This document shows positions 25,985 to 34,342 of a DNA stretch of 64,000 nt, piece after piece. The notes beneath the pieces were generated by a model. It saw nothing but the letters and a program-made list of their open reading frames with translations. It searched no databases and was not told the DNA's origin. The position numbers and the translations under genes are program-made. The DNA is from Nostoc sp. CHAB 5834 (GTDB lineage Bacteria > Cyanobacteriota > Cyanobacteriia > Cyanobacteriales > Nostocaceae): positions 1-64,000 of the forward strand of contig JAIVFU010000006.1 in the NCBI GenBank assembly GCA_020829485.1. The letters run 5' to 3'. The first letter of the stretch is position 1; every line of letters starts with the position of its first letter.

Positions 25985-26500
25985 GACAACTCCACTAGAT
26001 GACGATGTTTGCATTGTTAACTTTCAAGGCGAGACAAATAAGCCTCAACCTTTTTTTTTAAACCAGATATAAACACGAAATAACACAGATAAATATGATT
26101 TATCTGTGTACCTAAAAGTATCAACTTTTCAGCAGACACTTAAATCGTGTTCTTCTTTACCTAAAGTATCTATGACTCAGTATTTTTGACTCTAACTAAA
26201 GGAATACAATTTTTGTTTCTTTTGATAGAGGTTAGAAAATCAATGTATTCTTATACTTGGGGCACAATATGTCACGCCCTCAATTGCTTTATGTAATCCT
26301 TACTATATCATTTATTTACGTGTATCTGATTATCTGCACACCGAGAATATCAATATTTAGCTATCAAGTTCTGTAAGGCTTGTAAATCAATACTTTTTTA
26401 AATTATTCCAGGGTATTAATATTGATTTTTATAGTGGATATAGATGAGCTAAACCGCGTCTATCTTGAAACCTGTAGTTCAACGGTTTTGAAAAGGATTT

Positions 26501-26599
26501 GCCCTCATCCCCCAACCTATCCCCCAGATTTGGGATTTGGGGAGCCAGAATTTCAAAGTCCCTCTCCCAGATATGGGAGAGGGATTTAGGGTGAGGGCA
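26501..26599. repeat. GCCCTCATCCCC palindromic repeat
   Basis: GCCCTCATCCCC at the left is inverted as a GGGTGAGGGC end at the right, with an internal pair around CTCCCAGATATGGGAG. It is a widespread Nostoc repeat. Between 25985 and 26500 only AT-rich sequence is seen, which must hold the susA promoter. Confidence 0.55.
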
Positions 26600-26752
26600 A
26601 AAACTACGGTTCTCAACTTAGATCAGGTTTATTTTGCGGATTTCATCATAGCTTAACTTCTCGTAATTTGGTTAACAAGTAATTGTATTGCTATAGAACT
26701 TACGCATTGACAAAAAATACTAAACATGGACAAGGTTAAAAACCACATCTTT

Positions 26753-27050
26753 CGTAAGGGCACAGCATTGCTCATACGTGTCAACTTAACGTGAAACCCT
26801 TGTCGAGACGTGATATTCAGTTCTCTGGCTTCCCATCACGATCTGCGTTACCCCACCCTAACCCTCCCCTTAGAAAGGGGAGGGAACTAGATTCCTTCTG
26901 CGTTACCCCACCCTAACCCTCCCCTTAGAAAGGGGAGGGAACTAGATTCCTTTTTCCCCCCTTTCCAAGGGGGGACTAAGGGGGCTCAAACGCTTGTGGA
27001 ATAAGCGTTTGAGCCTAAGTTGACACCAATGGGCACTGCCGTGCCCCTAC
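26753..27050. repeat. MITE with the same ends but a different interior
   Basis: The ends (GTAAGGGCACAGCATTGCTC at 26754 and ACACCAATGGGCACTGCC before 27050) belong to the family at 19673-19915. The interior is not the hairpin core but a 55-bp tandem repeat (26843-26897, 26898-26952; contains CCCTAACCCTCCCCTTAGAA) and a CCCCCTTTCC / GGGGG hairpin. Confidence 0.7.
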
Positions 27051-27129
27051 ACCCCGCGATATAATGTTGTACCGCATCTGAATGGGAACCGCTATAAGCG
27101 TTTAAATGGATCACTATTAAATTATGTAG

Positions 27130-27203
27130 GGCGAACGATGGGAATTGAACCCACGAATGGTGGTACCACAAACCACTGCCTTAACCACTTGGCTACGCTC
27201 GCC
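27130..27203 (-). tRNA. tRNA-His (anticodon GTG)
   Basis: On the minus strand the sequence folds as a tRNA: acceptor GCGAGCG / CGTTCGC, D-arm around TAGCCAAGTGGTTAAGGC, anticodon stem GTGGT / ACCAC with loop TTGTGGT (anticodon GTG), and T-arm GTGGGTTCAATTCCCA. The extra G at position -1, diagnostic for tRNA-His, is encoded and faces C73. CCA is not encoded. Placing U8 and A9 correctly requires counting from this extra G. Confidence 0.96.
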
Positions 27204-27324
27204 ATTCAACAATTTCGATTATAGCAATAATTTGGCAAGCGATCAAGAGTTTTTTCAAGGAACGGACTGAGTTGATTTAGAGTCTCTGGAATCTAACAAT
27301 TATAATGAATTTTACTTGGCAAAC

Positions 27325-27708
27325 ATGAAACCCTTAACGATCATTGCATATACTGGAGCAGCAGCAGGACTCGCCGCCTTGGGTGTGGCAATGGCGAAGA
27401 CTAATCCCAGTCAGGTTGAGTATGAAGAATATGCGGTGCAACGGCTGACAGAATACTTAAAAACCGATGTATGCAAAAAAACTACCAATATTATAGAAAA
27501 TTTAATTCGTTTTAATTGTGATAAGTTGGTTGACTCGGCTAACCCGCAAATCCAAGAAATTCTTGCCAGAACTACAGAAAGACAAAATTATATTATTTTT
27601 AGCATTTACCGTACAAATTTAAAAATAAACTCTTGGATACCTTCTTACAAATTTGAAACGGTGGGAGCTTTTGATCAATTTTATACTTACACTGCCGAGA
27701 AAGAGTAA
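27325..27708 (+). CDS. DUF4359 domain-containing protein
   Basis: From the ATG at 27325 (a TTG three codons earlier is less likely) the protein is 127 residues. It opens with a hydrophobic segment (about 3-24, LTIIAYTGAAAGLAALGVAM) followed by NPSQVEYEEYAVQRLTEYLK, the pattern of DUF4359 proteins found in cyanobacteria. One Cys pair (DVCKKT and RFNCDK) could form a disulfide if the domain is exported, since the hydrophobic start looks like a signal anchor. The function of the family is unknown. It is followed by a run of GGGGGCA repeats. Confidence 0.75.
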   Translation: MKPLTIIAYTGAAAGLAALGVAMAKTNPSQVEYEEYAVQRLTEYLKTDVCKKTTNIIENLIRFNCDKLVDSANPQIQEILARTTERQNYIIFSIYRTNLKINSWIPSYKFETVGAFDQFYTYTAEKE

Positions 27709-27711
27709 GGT

Positions 27712-27776
27712 AAGGGGCAGGGGGCAGGGGGCAGGGGGCAGGGGAGGATGAGGGAGATGAGGGAGATGAGGGAGCA
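27712..27776. repeat. GGGGGCA and GAGATGA short tandem repeats
   Basis: Four GGGGGCA heptamers are followed by three AGGGAGATG-type units just after the DUF4359 stop codon. Typical short tandem repeats of this genome. Confidence 0.65.
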
Positions 27777-27923
27777 GAAGCTGATAGTCAATTTAATTTT
27801 TGGAGTTCCCTATAAAAGTGATTAGGAATACTTCTATTTAGTATTTGATAATAGTTTCAATTACCACCAGCTTAATATTCAGTAAAATATGATAATTAGT
27901 CACTGAGAGTTCAAGCTTTGCCG

Positions 27924-28670
27924 ATGTCATCTGCCTATCTGCTAGTATCTCACGGAAGTCGCGATCGCCGCCCAGAAATTGCTATGCAGCAACTAGCAAA
28001 GCTGGTATGTCACAAATTGCCAGAAAGCCACAATGCATTAAATGGCGCACATCTGGTTGGCATAGCTGCTTTGGAAATGAGTCCTCTGCCTTTACACGAG
28101 CAGATTCAAGAATTTGCGAATAGGGCTTTTTGCGAGGGCAAACTCTCTCAAAAGCAGAATCGCCTCAAAATTGTACCGCTATTTTTGCTGCCGGGAGTGC
28201 ATGTAATGACAGATATTCCCGCCGAAGTAGCACTAGCACAACAGGCTATTAATCAGGATATCATGATTGAGTTGCAACCATACTTAGGCTCTCACCCCAA
28301 TTTAGAGAAATTGCTGGCAAAGCAAATAGCTACTATAAAAGCAGAAGCATGGATTCTCTTAGCTCATGGTAGCCGTCGCCCAGGTTCTAAAGAAACTGTG
28401 GAAGCAATGGCGGGAAATTTGTCAGCTGTGACTGCTTATTGGGCTGTCCCTGGTAGTTTAGAATCACGGGTGCAAGAGTTGGTAGCTGCTGGTTATAAAG
28501 AAATTGCAATTCTGCCATACTTTTTATTCGCTGGTGGAATAACCGATGCGATCGCAGCCTCAATAGAGGAGCTAAAATTACAATTTTCTGCGGTGAATTT
28601 CCAATTGGCAGAACCACTGGGAGCAAGTGCAGAATTAGCCGAGCTAATTTGGGATTTAACAGATAGATGA
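27924..28670 (+). CDS. sirB: Sirohydrochlorin chelatase (two CbiX-like domains)
   Basis: The enzyme inserts ferrous iron into sirohydrochlorin for siroheme, or cobalt in the B12 branch. The 248-residue protein holds two chelatase half-domains: the first with LLVSHGSRDRRPEIAMQQ and the second with WILLAHGSRRPGSKETVEAM, each contributing a His. VVPLFL-like and AILPYFLFAGG strands complete the fold. The metal cannot be read from sequence, but the 4-base overlap with the uroporphyrinogen-III methyltransferase gene downstream favours siroheme synthesis. The ATG at 27924 is preferred over a TTG two codons earlier. Confidence 0.88.
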   Translation: MSSAYLLVSHGSRDRRPEIAMQQLAKLVCHKLPESHNALNGAHLVGIAALEMSPLPLHEQIQEFANRAFCEGKLSQKQNRLKIVPLFLLPGVHVMTDIPAEVALAQQAINQDIMIELQPYLGSHPNLEKLLAKQIATIKAEAWILLAHGSRRPGSKETVEAMAGNLSAVTAYWAVPGSLESRVQELVAAGYKEIAILPYFLFAGGITDAIAASIEELKLQFSAVNFQLAEPLGASAELAELIWDLTDR

Positions 28671-29446
28671 ACCGCACAGAAGAACAGGAGAACAAGTATT
28701 TGGGAAAGGTTTATTTAGTAGGTGCGGGGCCTGGAGATCCAGGACTAATTACCCTGAAGGCAAAAGGTTTATTGGAATGTGCAGATGTTGTTATCTATGA
28801 TGCCTTGGTGAGTCCGGCAATTCTGGCAATGATTAATCCTGAAGCCGAGCAAATTAACGCTGGTAAGCGGCGGGGAAAACATTCCCTATTCCAGGAAGAA
28901 ACAACTCAATTGCTGATTGAGAAAGCGCAGGATCATGCAATTGTAGTGCGGTTAAAGGGTGGTGATCCTTTTATTTTTGGTCGCGGTGGCGAAGAGATGG
29001 AAGAATTAGTCAACGCGGGAATCTTAACGGAAGTTGTGCCCGGTATCACATCGGGTATTGCAGCCGCAGCATACTCAGGTATTCCATTGACTCATCGGCT
29101 GTATAGTTCTTCGGTTACATTTGTGACTGGTCACGAGGCGGCGGGTAAGTATAGACCGAAAGTCGATTGGAATGCGATCGCCCACGGTTCCGAAACCATT
29201 GTAATTTATATGGGCATTCACAATCTGCCTTATATTGTGGAACAATTAAGTGCAGCTGGGTTGAATTTAGAAACGCCTATTGCTTTGGTGCGCTGGGGTA
29301 CGCGCCCAGAACAAGAAGAATTGATTGGTACTTTAGAAACAATTGTAGAGCAAGTAGAGGAAACTGGATTTGGTGCGCCTGCGATCGCAGTCATTGGGCA
29401 AGTAGTAAATATGCACAATATATTGTCTAATTGTCGTCCAGTTTGA
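28667..29446 (+). CDS. cobA: Uroporphyrinogen-III C-methyltransferase
   Basis: The enzyme methylates uroporphyrinogen III twice with S-adenosylmethionine to give precorrin-2, the branch point to siroheme and B12. The 259-residue protein has the SUMT motifs VYLVGAGPGDPGLITLKAKG, DALVSPAIL, VVRLKGGDPFIFGRGGEE and VVPGITSGIAAAAYSGIPLT. It is the single-domain form without CysG oxidase/chelatase parts. The start overlaps the chelatase stop as ATGA, so the two are translated together. This neighbour supplies precorrin-2 for the chelatase gene product after oxidation. Confidence 0.95.
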   Translation: MNRTEEQENKYLGKVYLVGAGPGDPGLITLKAKGLLECADVVIYDALVSPAILAMINPEAEQINAGKRRGKHSLFQEETTQLLIEKAQDHAIVVRLKGGDPFIFGRGGEEMEELVNAGILTEVVPGITSGIAAAAYSGIPLTHRLYSSSVTFVTGHEAAGKYRPKVDWNAIAHGSETIVIYMGIHNLPYIVEQLSAAGLNLETPIALVRWGTRPEQEELIGTLETIVEQVEETGFGAPAIAVIGQVVNMHNILSNCRPV

Positions 29447-29476
29447 TGGTTGGCGCAAAAGTGAAATCCACTGTCT

Positions 29477-30097
29477 TTAAATTTCTCGAATCCAAAATGC
29501 CAATCCTCCGCCACGCCCACGAGCTGCAATAAAATCTTCCGTTACTAAAAAGAAGCCAAAGAAGGGCAGTTTAGCTATGGACTGGTTGTAAAAATCTTCT
29601 GTTTGAACTTTACCAGAACGCATTGGTCTGTTGTAAACGATACGACCAAACAAACTGATAAGCATCTGGTTAAAGTCAAACGCCAATAAATTTTTCTTAC
29701 CTAAGTATTGCACTGGCCCCGTGAGTTTTAACAAAACTGGGCCAAATTCAACCTGATTAGCAATTTCGCCTCTGTCTAAATCCTGTTCCAAAGTGGTATT
29801 AAAGGAAACATTGATTTTTATAAACTTGGGTACATACAAACCCTTGCCTAATACAATTCCGCCGCGCTCTCTGGCTTTCTTAGTGCCAGTGGCAAAGCAA
29901 AGTTGCCATTTACCTAGAAGAGATTCAAACGGATAAGTTAACCGTTCCTGCTTGGCAGATTTTTCTGCTTCTAGCAACGCATTTACTAATATTTCAGTAC
30001 TAAGGAGTGTGCCTCTCTCTCCTTGATACGCAGCCGCAGCTTGGGATAGCACGCTCACAAAGTCAAATGTCGCTTTAGATGTCAAATTAGCTGTCAT
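29477..30097 (-). CDS. Possible PAP/fibrillin-like lipid-associated protein
   Basis: A 206-residue protein without signal peptide. The segments LLGKWQLCFATGTKKARERG, KGLYVPKFIKINVSF and TEDFIAARGRGGGLAFWIRE resemble the plastid lipid-associated protein (fibrillin) pattern: a GKW strand, a lipocalin-like barrel and a closing hairpin. Fibrillin-like proteins of cyanobacteria bind thylakoid lipids and affect photoprotection. The match is from pattern only. It is convergent with cobA (30-base gap) and divergent from the homogentisate phytyltransferase gene, whose product makes tocopherol, also a thylakoid lipid component. Confidence 0.5.
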   Translation of the reverse strand: MTANLTSKATFDFVSVLSQAAAAYQGERGTLLSTEILVNALLEAEKSAKQERLTYPFESLLGKWQLCFATGTKKARERGGIVLGKGLYVPKFIKINVSFNTTLEQDLDRGEIANQVEFGPVLLKLTGPVQYLGKKNLLAFDFNQMLISLFGRIVYNRPMRSGKVQTEDFYNQSIAKLPFFGFFLVTEDFIAARGRGGGLAFWIREI

Positions 30098-30563
30098 AAT
30101 TTAACTCGTTTATTTGCTTTTCTGATAGATTGTACCGTTATGGGGAGTAGGAGTCGAGAATCAGCAAGAGGTATTTTCATGGTTAGTTGTCAGATTTTTT
30201 CTGGATAGAGCGTTTTTACATAAGGAAGATTGATTCTCTGTCCGTTAGGTGAAAGTGGCTTTTGATTAGGGTTACGACGAACTGTGGCAACGGGCCAAGC
30301 CGCCGCTACCTCCCCTACAAAATACACTACGTCCAAAGCTTTGGCTCTTGTTAATGACCAAATTCTGTGACAATGGTTAACAATCTGACAACTAAGGTCA
30401 TGTGGAAAAATTAACGCGAAACCTAACCCCCAGCCCCTTCCTTAATAGGGAATGGGGAGAATTCAAAGCTTCTCAAGAGCAGGAGAGAGCAGAAGCGAGG
30501 TTTTCCAAATCCCGTGAAAAGTCAGGGTTAACAAATAAGCCGGATACTGAATCTAAGGTACTC
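30098..30563. other. Repeat-containing gap upstream of the phytyltransferase gene
   Basis: From 30402 a repeat-derived stretch (ACCTAACCCCCAGCCCCTTCC, then AATGGGGAGA) is open in the phytyltransferase frame and would add 54 low-quality residues. The region before it holds no gene. The divergent promoters of the flanking genes should lie here. Confidence 0.5.
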
Positions 30564-31532
30564 ATGAGCCAGAGTTTTCAAAACAGCCCTTTGCCACGCA
30601 AACCCGTTCAATCATATTTCCATTGGTTATACGCTTTCTGGAAATTCTCTCGCCCTCACACGATTATTGGTACAAGTCTGAGTGTGTTAGGTTTGTATTT
30701 TATTTCCATCGCAATTAGTAATACTACTGTTCCCCTATTCCCTACTCCCCATTCCCTACTCCCTGTTTTAGGTGCATGGATTGCTTGTCTGTGTGGCAAT
30801 GTTTACATTGTGGGGCTGAATCAATTAGAAGATGTTGATATTGACAAGATTAATAAGCCTCATTTACCGTTGGCATCAGGTGAGTTTTCCCAACAGACGG
30901 GGCAATTAATTGTTGCTTTGAGTGGGATTTTGGCGCTAGTTGTGGCGTGGCTAACTGGGCCATTCTTGTTTGGCATGGTAGCAATTAGTTTGGCCATTGG
31001 TACTGCTTATTCTTTACCGCCAATTCGCTTAAAACAGTTTCCATTTTGGGCAGCGCTGTGCATTTTTTCGGTGCGCGGCACAATTGTTAATTTAGGGTTG
31101 TATTTGCACTATAGTTGGGCGCTCAAACAAAGCCAAGTAATTCCGCCTGTGGTGTGGGTGCTGACGTTATTTATCTTGGTGTTTACCTTTGCGATCGCAA
31201 TCTTTAAAGATATCCCAGATATAGAAGGCGATCGCCTCTATAATATCTCTACTTTCACTATCAAACTCGGTTCGCAGGCTGTGTTTAATCTAGCTCTTTG
31301 GGTGATAACTGCCTGCTATCTGGGGATAATTTTAGTTGGTGTGCTACGTGTGGCCTCAATTAACCCCATATTTCTGGTGATTACTCATTTAGCCCTGCTA
31401 GTTTGGATGTGGTTGCGGAGTTTGGCAGTAGACTTACAAGATAAAAGTGCGATCGCTCAATTCTACCAATTTATCTGGAAACTATTTTTTATCGAATACC
31501 TGATTTTTCCTATCGCCTGTCTTTTGGCTTAG
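30564..31532 (+). CDS. hpt: Homogentisate phytyltransferase
   Basis: A membrane UbiA-type prenyltransferase that joins homogentisate and phytyl diphosphate, committing to tocopherol (vitamin E). From the ATG at 30564 it is 322 residues, near the family length, whereas the longer frame from 30402 starts within a dispersed repeat. The Mg-diphosphate motifs are GLNQLEDVDIDKINKP and FKDIPDIEGD; eight or nine membrane segments follow the pattern SRPHTIIGTSLSVLG. Residues 56-68 (PLFPTPHSLLP) come from a short tandem repeat inserted in frame in the loop after the first membrane segment. A TPR gene starts 3 bases after the stop. Confidence 0.93.
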   Translation: MSQSFQNSPLPRKPVQSYFHWLYAFWKFSRPHTIIGTSLSVLGLYFISIAISNTTVPLFPTPHSLLPVLGAWIACLCGNVYIVGLNQLEDVDIDKINKPHLPLASGEFSQQTGQLIVALSGILALVVAWLTGPFLFGMVAISLAIGTAYSLPPIRLKQFPFWAALCIFSVRGTIVNLGLYLHYSWALKQSQVIPPVVWVLTLFILVFTFAIAIFKDIPDIEGDRLYNISTFTIKLGSQAVFNLALWVITACYLGIILVGVLRVASINPIFLVITHLALLVWMWLRSLAVDLQDKSAIAQFYQFIWKLFFIEYLIFPIACLLA

Positions 31533-31535
31533 ACA

Positions 31536-32009
31536 ATGCTAGAAACCTTTCCTACTAGTTCTATTATCCCTGCTGTTGTAGTTGTTCTTAGTCTATCAAT
31601 TCTTGGCTATTTTGCTTGGAAAACTTTGATTACCTCCGACTTGTTTCAAAAAGGGATTAATCTTTCTCAAGCAAAAGATTACCAAGGTGCAGAAGCAGCA
31701 TTTCGTAAAGTGATTTCCCTCAACTCTACTAATGATGTGGTGCGTTTGTTTTTGGGAGATGTTTTAAACCAACAAGGCCAAGTAGAAGAAGCAACAGAAT
31801 TATTCCGGGAAGTGATTCGCCGCAGTCCAAAAAATCCTGATGCTTACTTGCGTCTGGCAAATCTTCTCATGCAGCAAGAGCGAGAAGAGGAAGCTAAAAT
31901 TAACCTGCGACAAGCTAAAGATTTATTGCAAAAACAACGCCAACCTGAAAAAGCTAAAAAAATAACTGAACTGTTAGATAAAATGAGTGAGAAGTCAAGT
32001 AAATCTTAA
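31536..32009 (+). CDS. Membrane-anchored TPR protein
   Basis: A 157-residue protein with one N-terminal membrane helix (about 9-28, IIPAVVVVLSLSILGYFAW) and about three tetratricopeptide repeats (AKDYQGAEAAFRKVISLNST, VRLFLGDVLNQQGQVEEATE and AYLRLANLLMQQEREEEAKI). TPRs bind partner proteins. The gene begins 3 bases after the phytyltransferase stop, so the two form an operon, and the TPR protein may help membrane-protein complexes, although nothing in the sequence fixes a partner. Confidence 0.85.
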   Translation: MLETFPTSSIIPAVVVVLSLSILGYFAWKTLITSDLFQKGINLSQAKDYQGAEAAFRKVISLNSTNDVVRLFLGDVLNQQGQVEEATELFREVIRRSPKNPDAYLRLANLLMQQEREEEAKINLRQAKDLLQKQRQPEKAKKITELLDKMSEKSSKS

Positions 32010-32286
32010 ATTAAGTCAGAATTGCGGAGATTAAATTTTCCTGTTCCATCTCCTAATTTTTTTACCATTCCCCTCATCATGGGGAGAATGGGTTTTGTTT
32101 TGAAATTTAGTCAGTGTCTGTCGTAATTATGTCCGTAGCTTTCGCAAGTTTGACTACTCCCTTCATAGCCCTTAAAATTACAATCTGATGCGCTATAAGT
32201 TCCATAGGCACAATAAATTGATTTAAGGTTTAGAGGATGAAGGAATTTAGTAGTAGATACTATAGATTCAAAAAAATAAAGTGTTT

Positions 32287-33968
32287 ATGTCAGACATGAT
32301 ATCAGAATTGTGGACTAATTTTTTTACATCAGGATCATTTATTCCACATGGGCACTGCTATCTATGGCAAACGAATTTAGTTGGGTTACACATATTATCT
32401 GATGGGTTCATCGCACTAGCTTATTACTCGATTCCAGCTACACTCTTCTACTTTGTCCGCAAGCGGCAGGATTTGCCCTTTGATTGGATTTTTCTACTAT
32501 TTAGTGCATTTATCGTAGCTTGCGGCACCACTCATTTAATAGAGATTTGGACGCTTTGGCATCCAACCTATTGGCTGTCGGGGTTTGTCAAAGCAGTAAC
32601 TGCAATAATATCTGTAATTACAGCAGTACAACTTATACCTCTAGTTCCCCAAGCACTGGCACTTCCTAGCCCTGCTCAACTAGAACAAGCAAATCAAGAA
32701 CTTCAAACACAAATAGCCGAACGCTTACGGGTAGAGGAGGAACTGCGAAAATATCAGAATCACCTCGAAGAAATGGTTGCTGTTCGCACCAATGAAATTA
32801 CCAAAACTAATGAGCAATTACAACAAGAAATCCTTGAACGCCAACGCATCTTAGAAATTCTTCGACAAAGTGAAGAACGTTACCGTTACTTGGCTGAGGC
32901 AATTCCTCAACTTGTATGGACAACTAATGCTAACGGTGAATGTGATTTTTTTAATCAAAATTGGTGCGAATATACTGGGCTAACATTAGAGCAGTCCTTG
33001 GGTTCTGGTTGGTTGGCTGCATTGCATCCAGATGATATCCAAAATGCTGATGAAGTTTGGTCTAATGCTGTCAAAAATAGCACTATATATAACAATGAAT
33101 ATCGCTTTAAACGGGCTTCTGATGGCTCCTATCGTTGGCAGCTAGCGCGAGGTTTACCACTCAAAGATGAGCAAGGTATTGTAGTAAAGTGGTTTGGAAT
33201 CTCCTTTCTAACGCTGTCAAATTTACACCCAAAGGAGGAAAAATACAAGTGCGGTTAAAGCAAGCCGATGGCTATGCTCAAATCATAGTTAGCGATACAG
33301 GTAAGGGAATTAGCGCTGAGTTTTTGCCATTCGTGTTTGATTACTTCCGCCAAGCAGATAGCACCTCTACGAGAAATTTTGGTGGATTAGGACTGGGATT
33401 GGCAATTGTGCGTAATATCATCGAGATACATGGCGGCATCATCAAAGCAGATAGCCACGGTGAGGGCAAAGGAGCAACATTTACTGTTAGCTTGCCACTT
33501 CTGCAAGATGAAAACCCAAGCTTGACGGATGAACAAAACGACCCTGTATTATTAACTTCTAAGTCTTTACCTCTCGCTGGCATTCGGGTTTTAGTTATCG
33601 ATGATGAGCCTGATTCTCTAGATTTTGCTGCTTTTGTATTAGAGCAAGATGGGGCTTTTGTTATCGCTTTATCTTCTGCTTATGAAGCACTAAAAACTCT
33701 AGCAGAGGTAAAGCTAGATGTGTTGGTCAGTGATATTAGTATGCCCGATATGGATGGCTATATGTTAATACGTAAAGTGAGAACTTGGACACCAGAACAA
33801 GGTGGACAAATTCCAGCGATCGCCTTGACTGCTTTTGCTAGAAATGATGACCGTCAAGAAGCGCTAAAAGCTGGGTTTCAGATGCATTTACCTAAGCCTT
33901 TTAACCCAGAAGAATTAATTGCAGCCATTGCTAAACTTCTTGAAGCAAAAGTGTCAGCAATTACCTAA
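32287..33968 (+). pseudogene. Ethylene-receptor-like hybrid kinase broken by an internal deletion and frameshift
   Basis: Frame one (to 33258) encodes three membrane helices with the ETR1-type copper/ethylene-binding pattern (Cys and His in VACGTTHLIEIW), a coiled coil and a PAS domain ending at VVKWFG. Frame two (from 33189) starts inside a kinase ATPase domain (VVWNLLSNAVKFTPKGG, DTGKGI, GLGLGLAI) and a receiver domain (DVLVSDISMPDMDG). The dimerisation/phospho-His (HisKA) region is absent. Both frames share TGGTTTGGAA at 33190-33199, which reads KWFG in one and VWN in the other, so a deletion between two short homologous sites is likely. No active kinase can be made. Confidence 0.85.
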
Positions 33969-34168
33969 TTAATTAAAGCCTCAGCTATTGTGTACAAATG
34001 GACAATTATATGGAAGTAGACTTGTATCAAGTTAGGTTAATCACTTATAATTCCTGGTAGAACTCCGCCAAAGGTACGCTTTTACTCCCCTCCTGGCAAG
34101 CTTACTGTATATACACAAGTCCAAAAATTCTCTTTTTGTCACAGTGAAACTGTCACACAGACAGGCAA

Positions 34169-34290
34169 TCCCGCCCAGAACTGAAGTTCAGGGCTGATAG
34201 CGAAAGTCCACTCAAGCGGACTGAATTGATCGTTTAGTCCAGTAAGCGTGGACTTCAGCTATGAGACTCGGAATGAATTCCGAGGCGGGA
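34169..34290. repeat. Hairpin-rich repeat core before a TPR gene
   Basis: TCCCGCC at the left is inverted as GGCGGGA at the right, with inner AAGTCCACT / AGTGGACTT-like pairs. It is a relative of the cores at 19721-19849 and 21191-21323, without the MITE ends, and ends 52 bases before the TPR start codon. The rest of the gap from 33969 shows nothing. Confidence 0.65.
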
Positions 34291-34342
34291 TAGAAAAGCA
34301 GTGCGAAATTTATATGTAAACCAAGCAGATAAGGTAATAAAA

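Noticed and set aside
30402..30563. N-terminal extension of homogentisate phytyltransferase
   Set aside because: The 54 extra codons come from a dispersed repeat and have no counterpart in the family; the ATG at 30564 gives the normal length.
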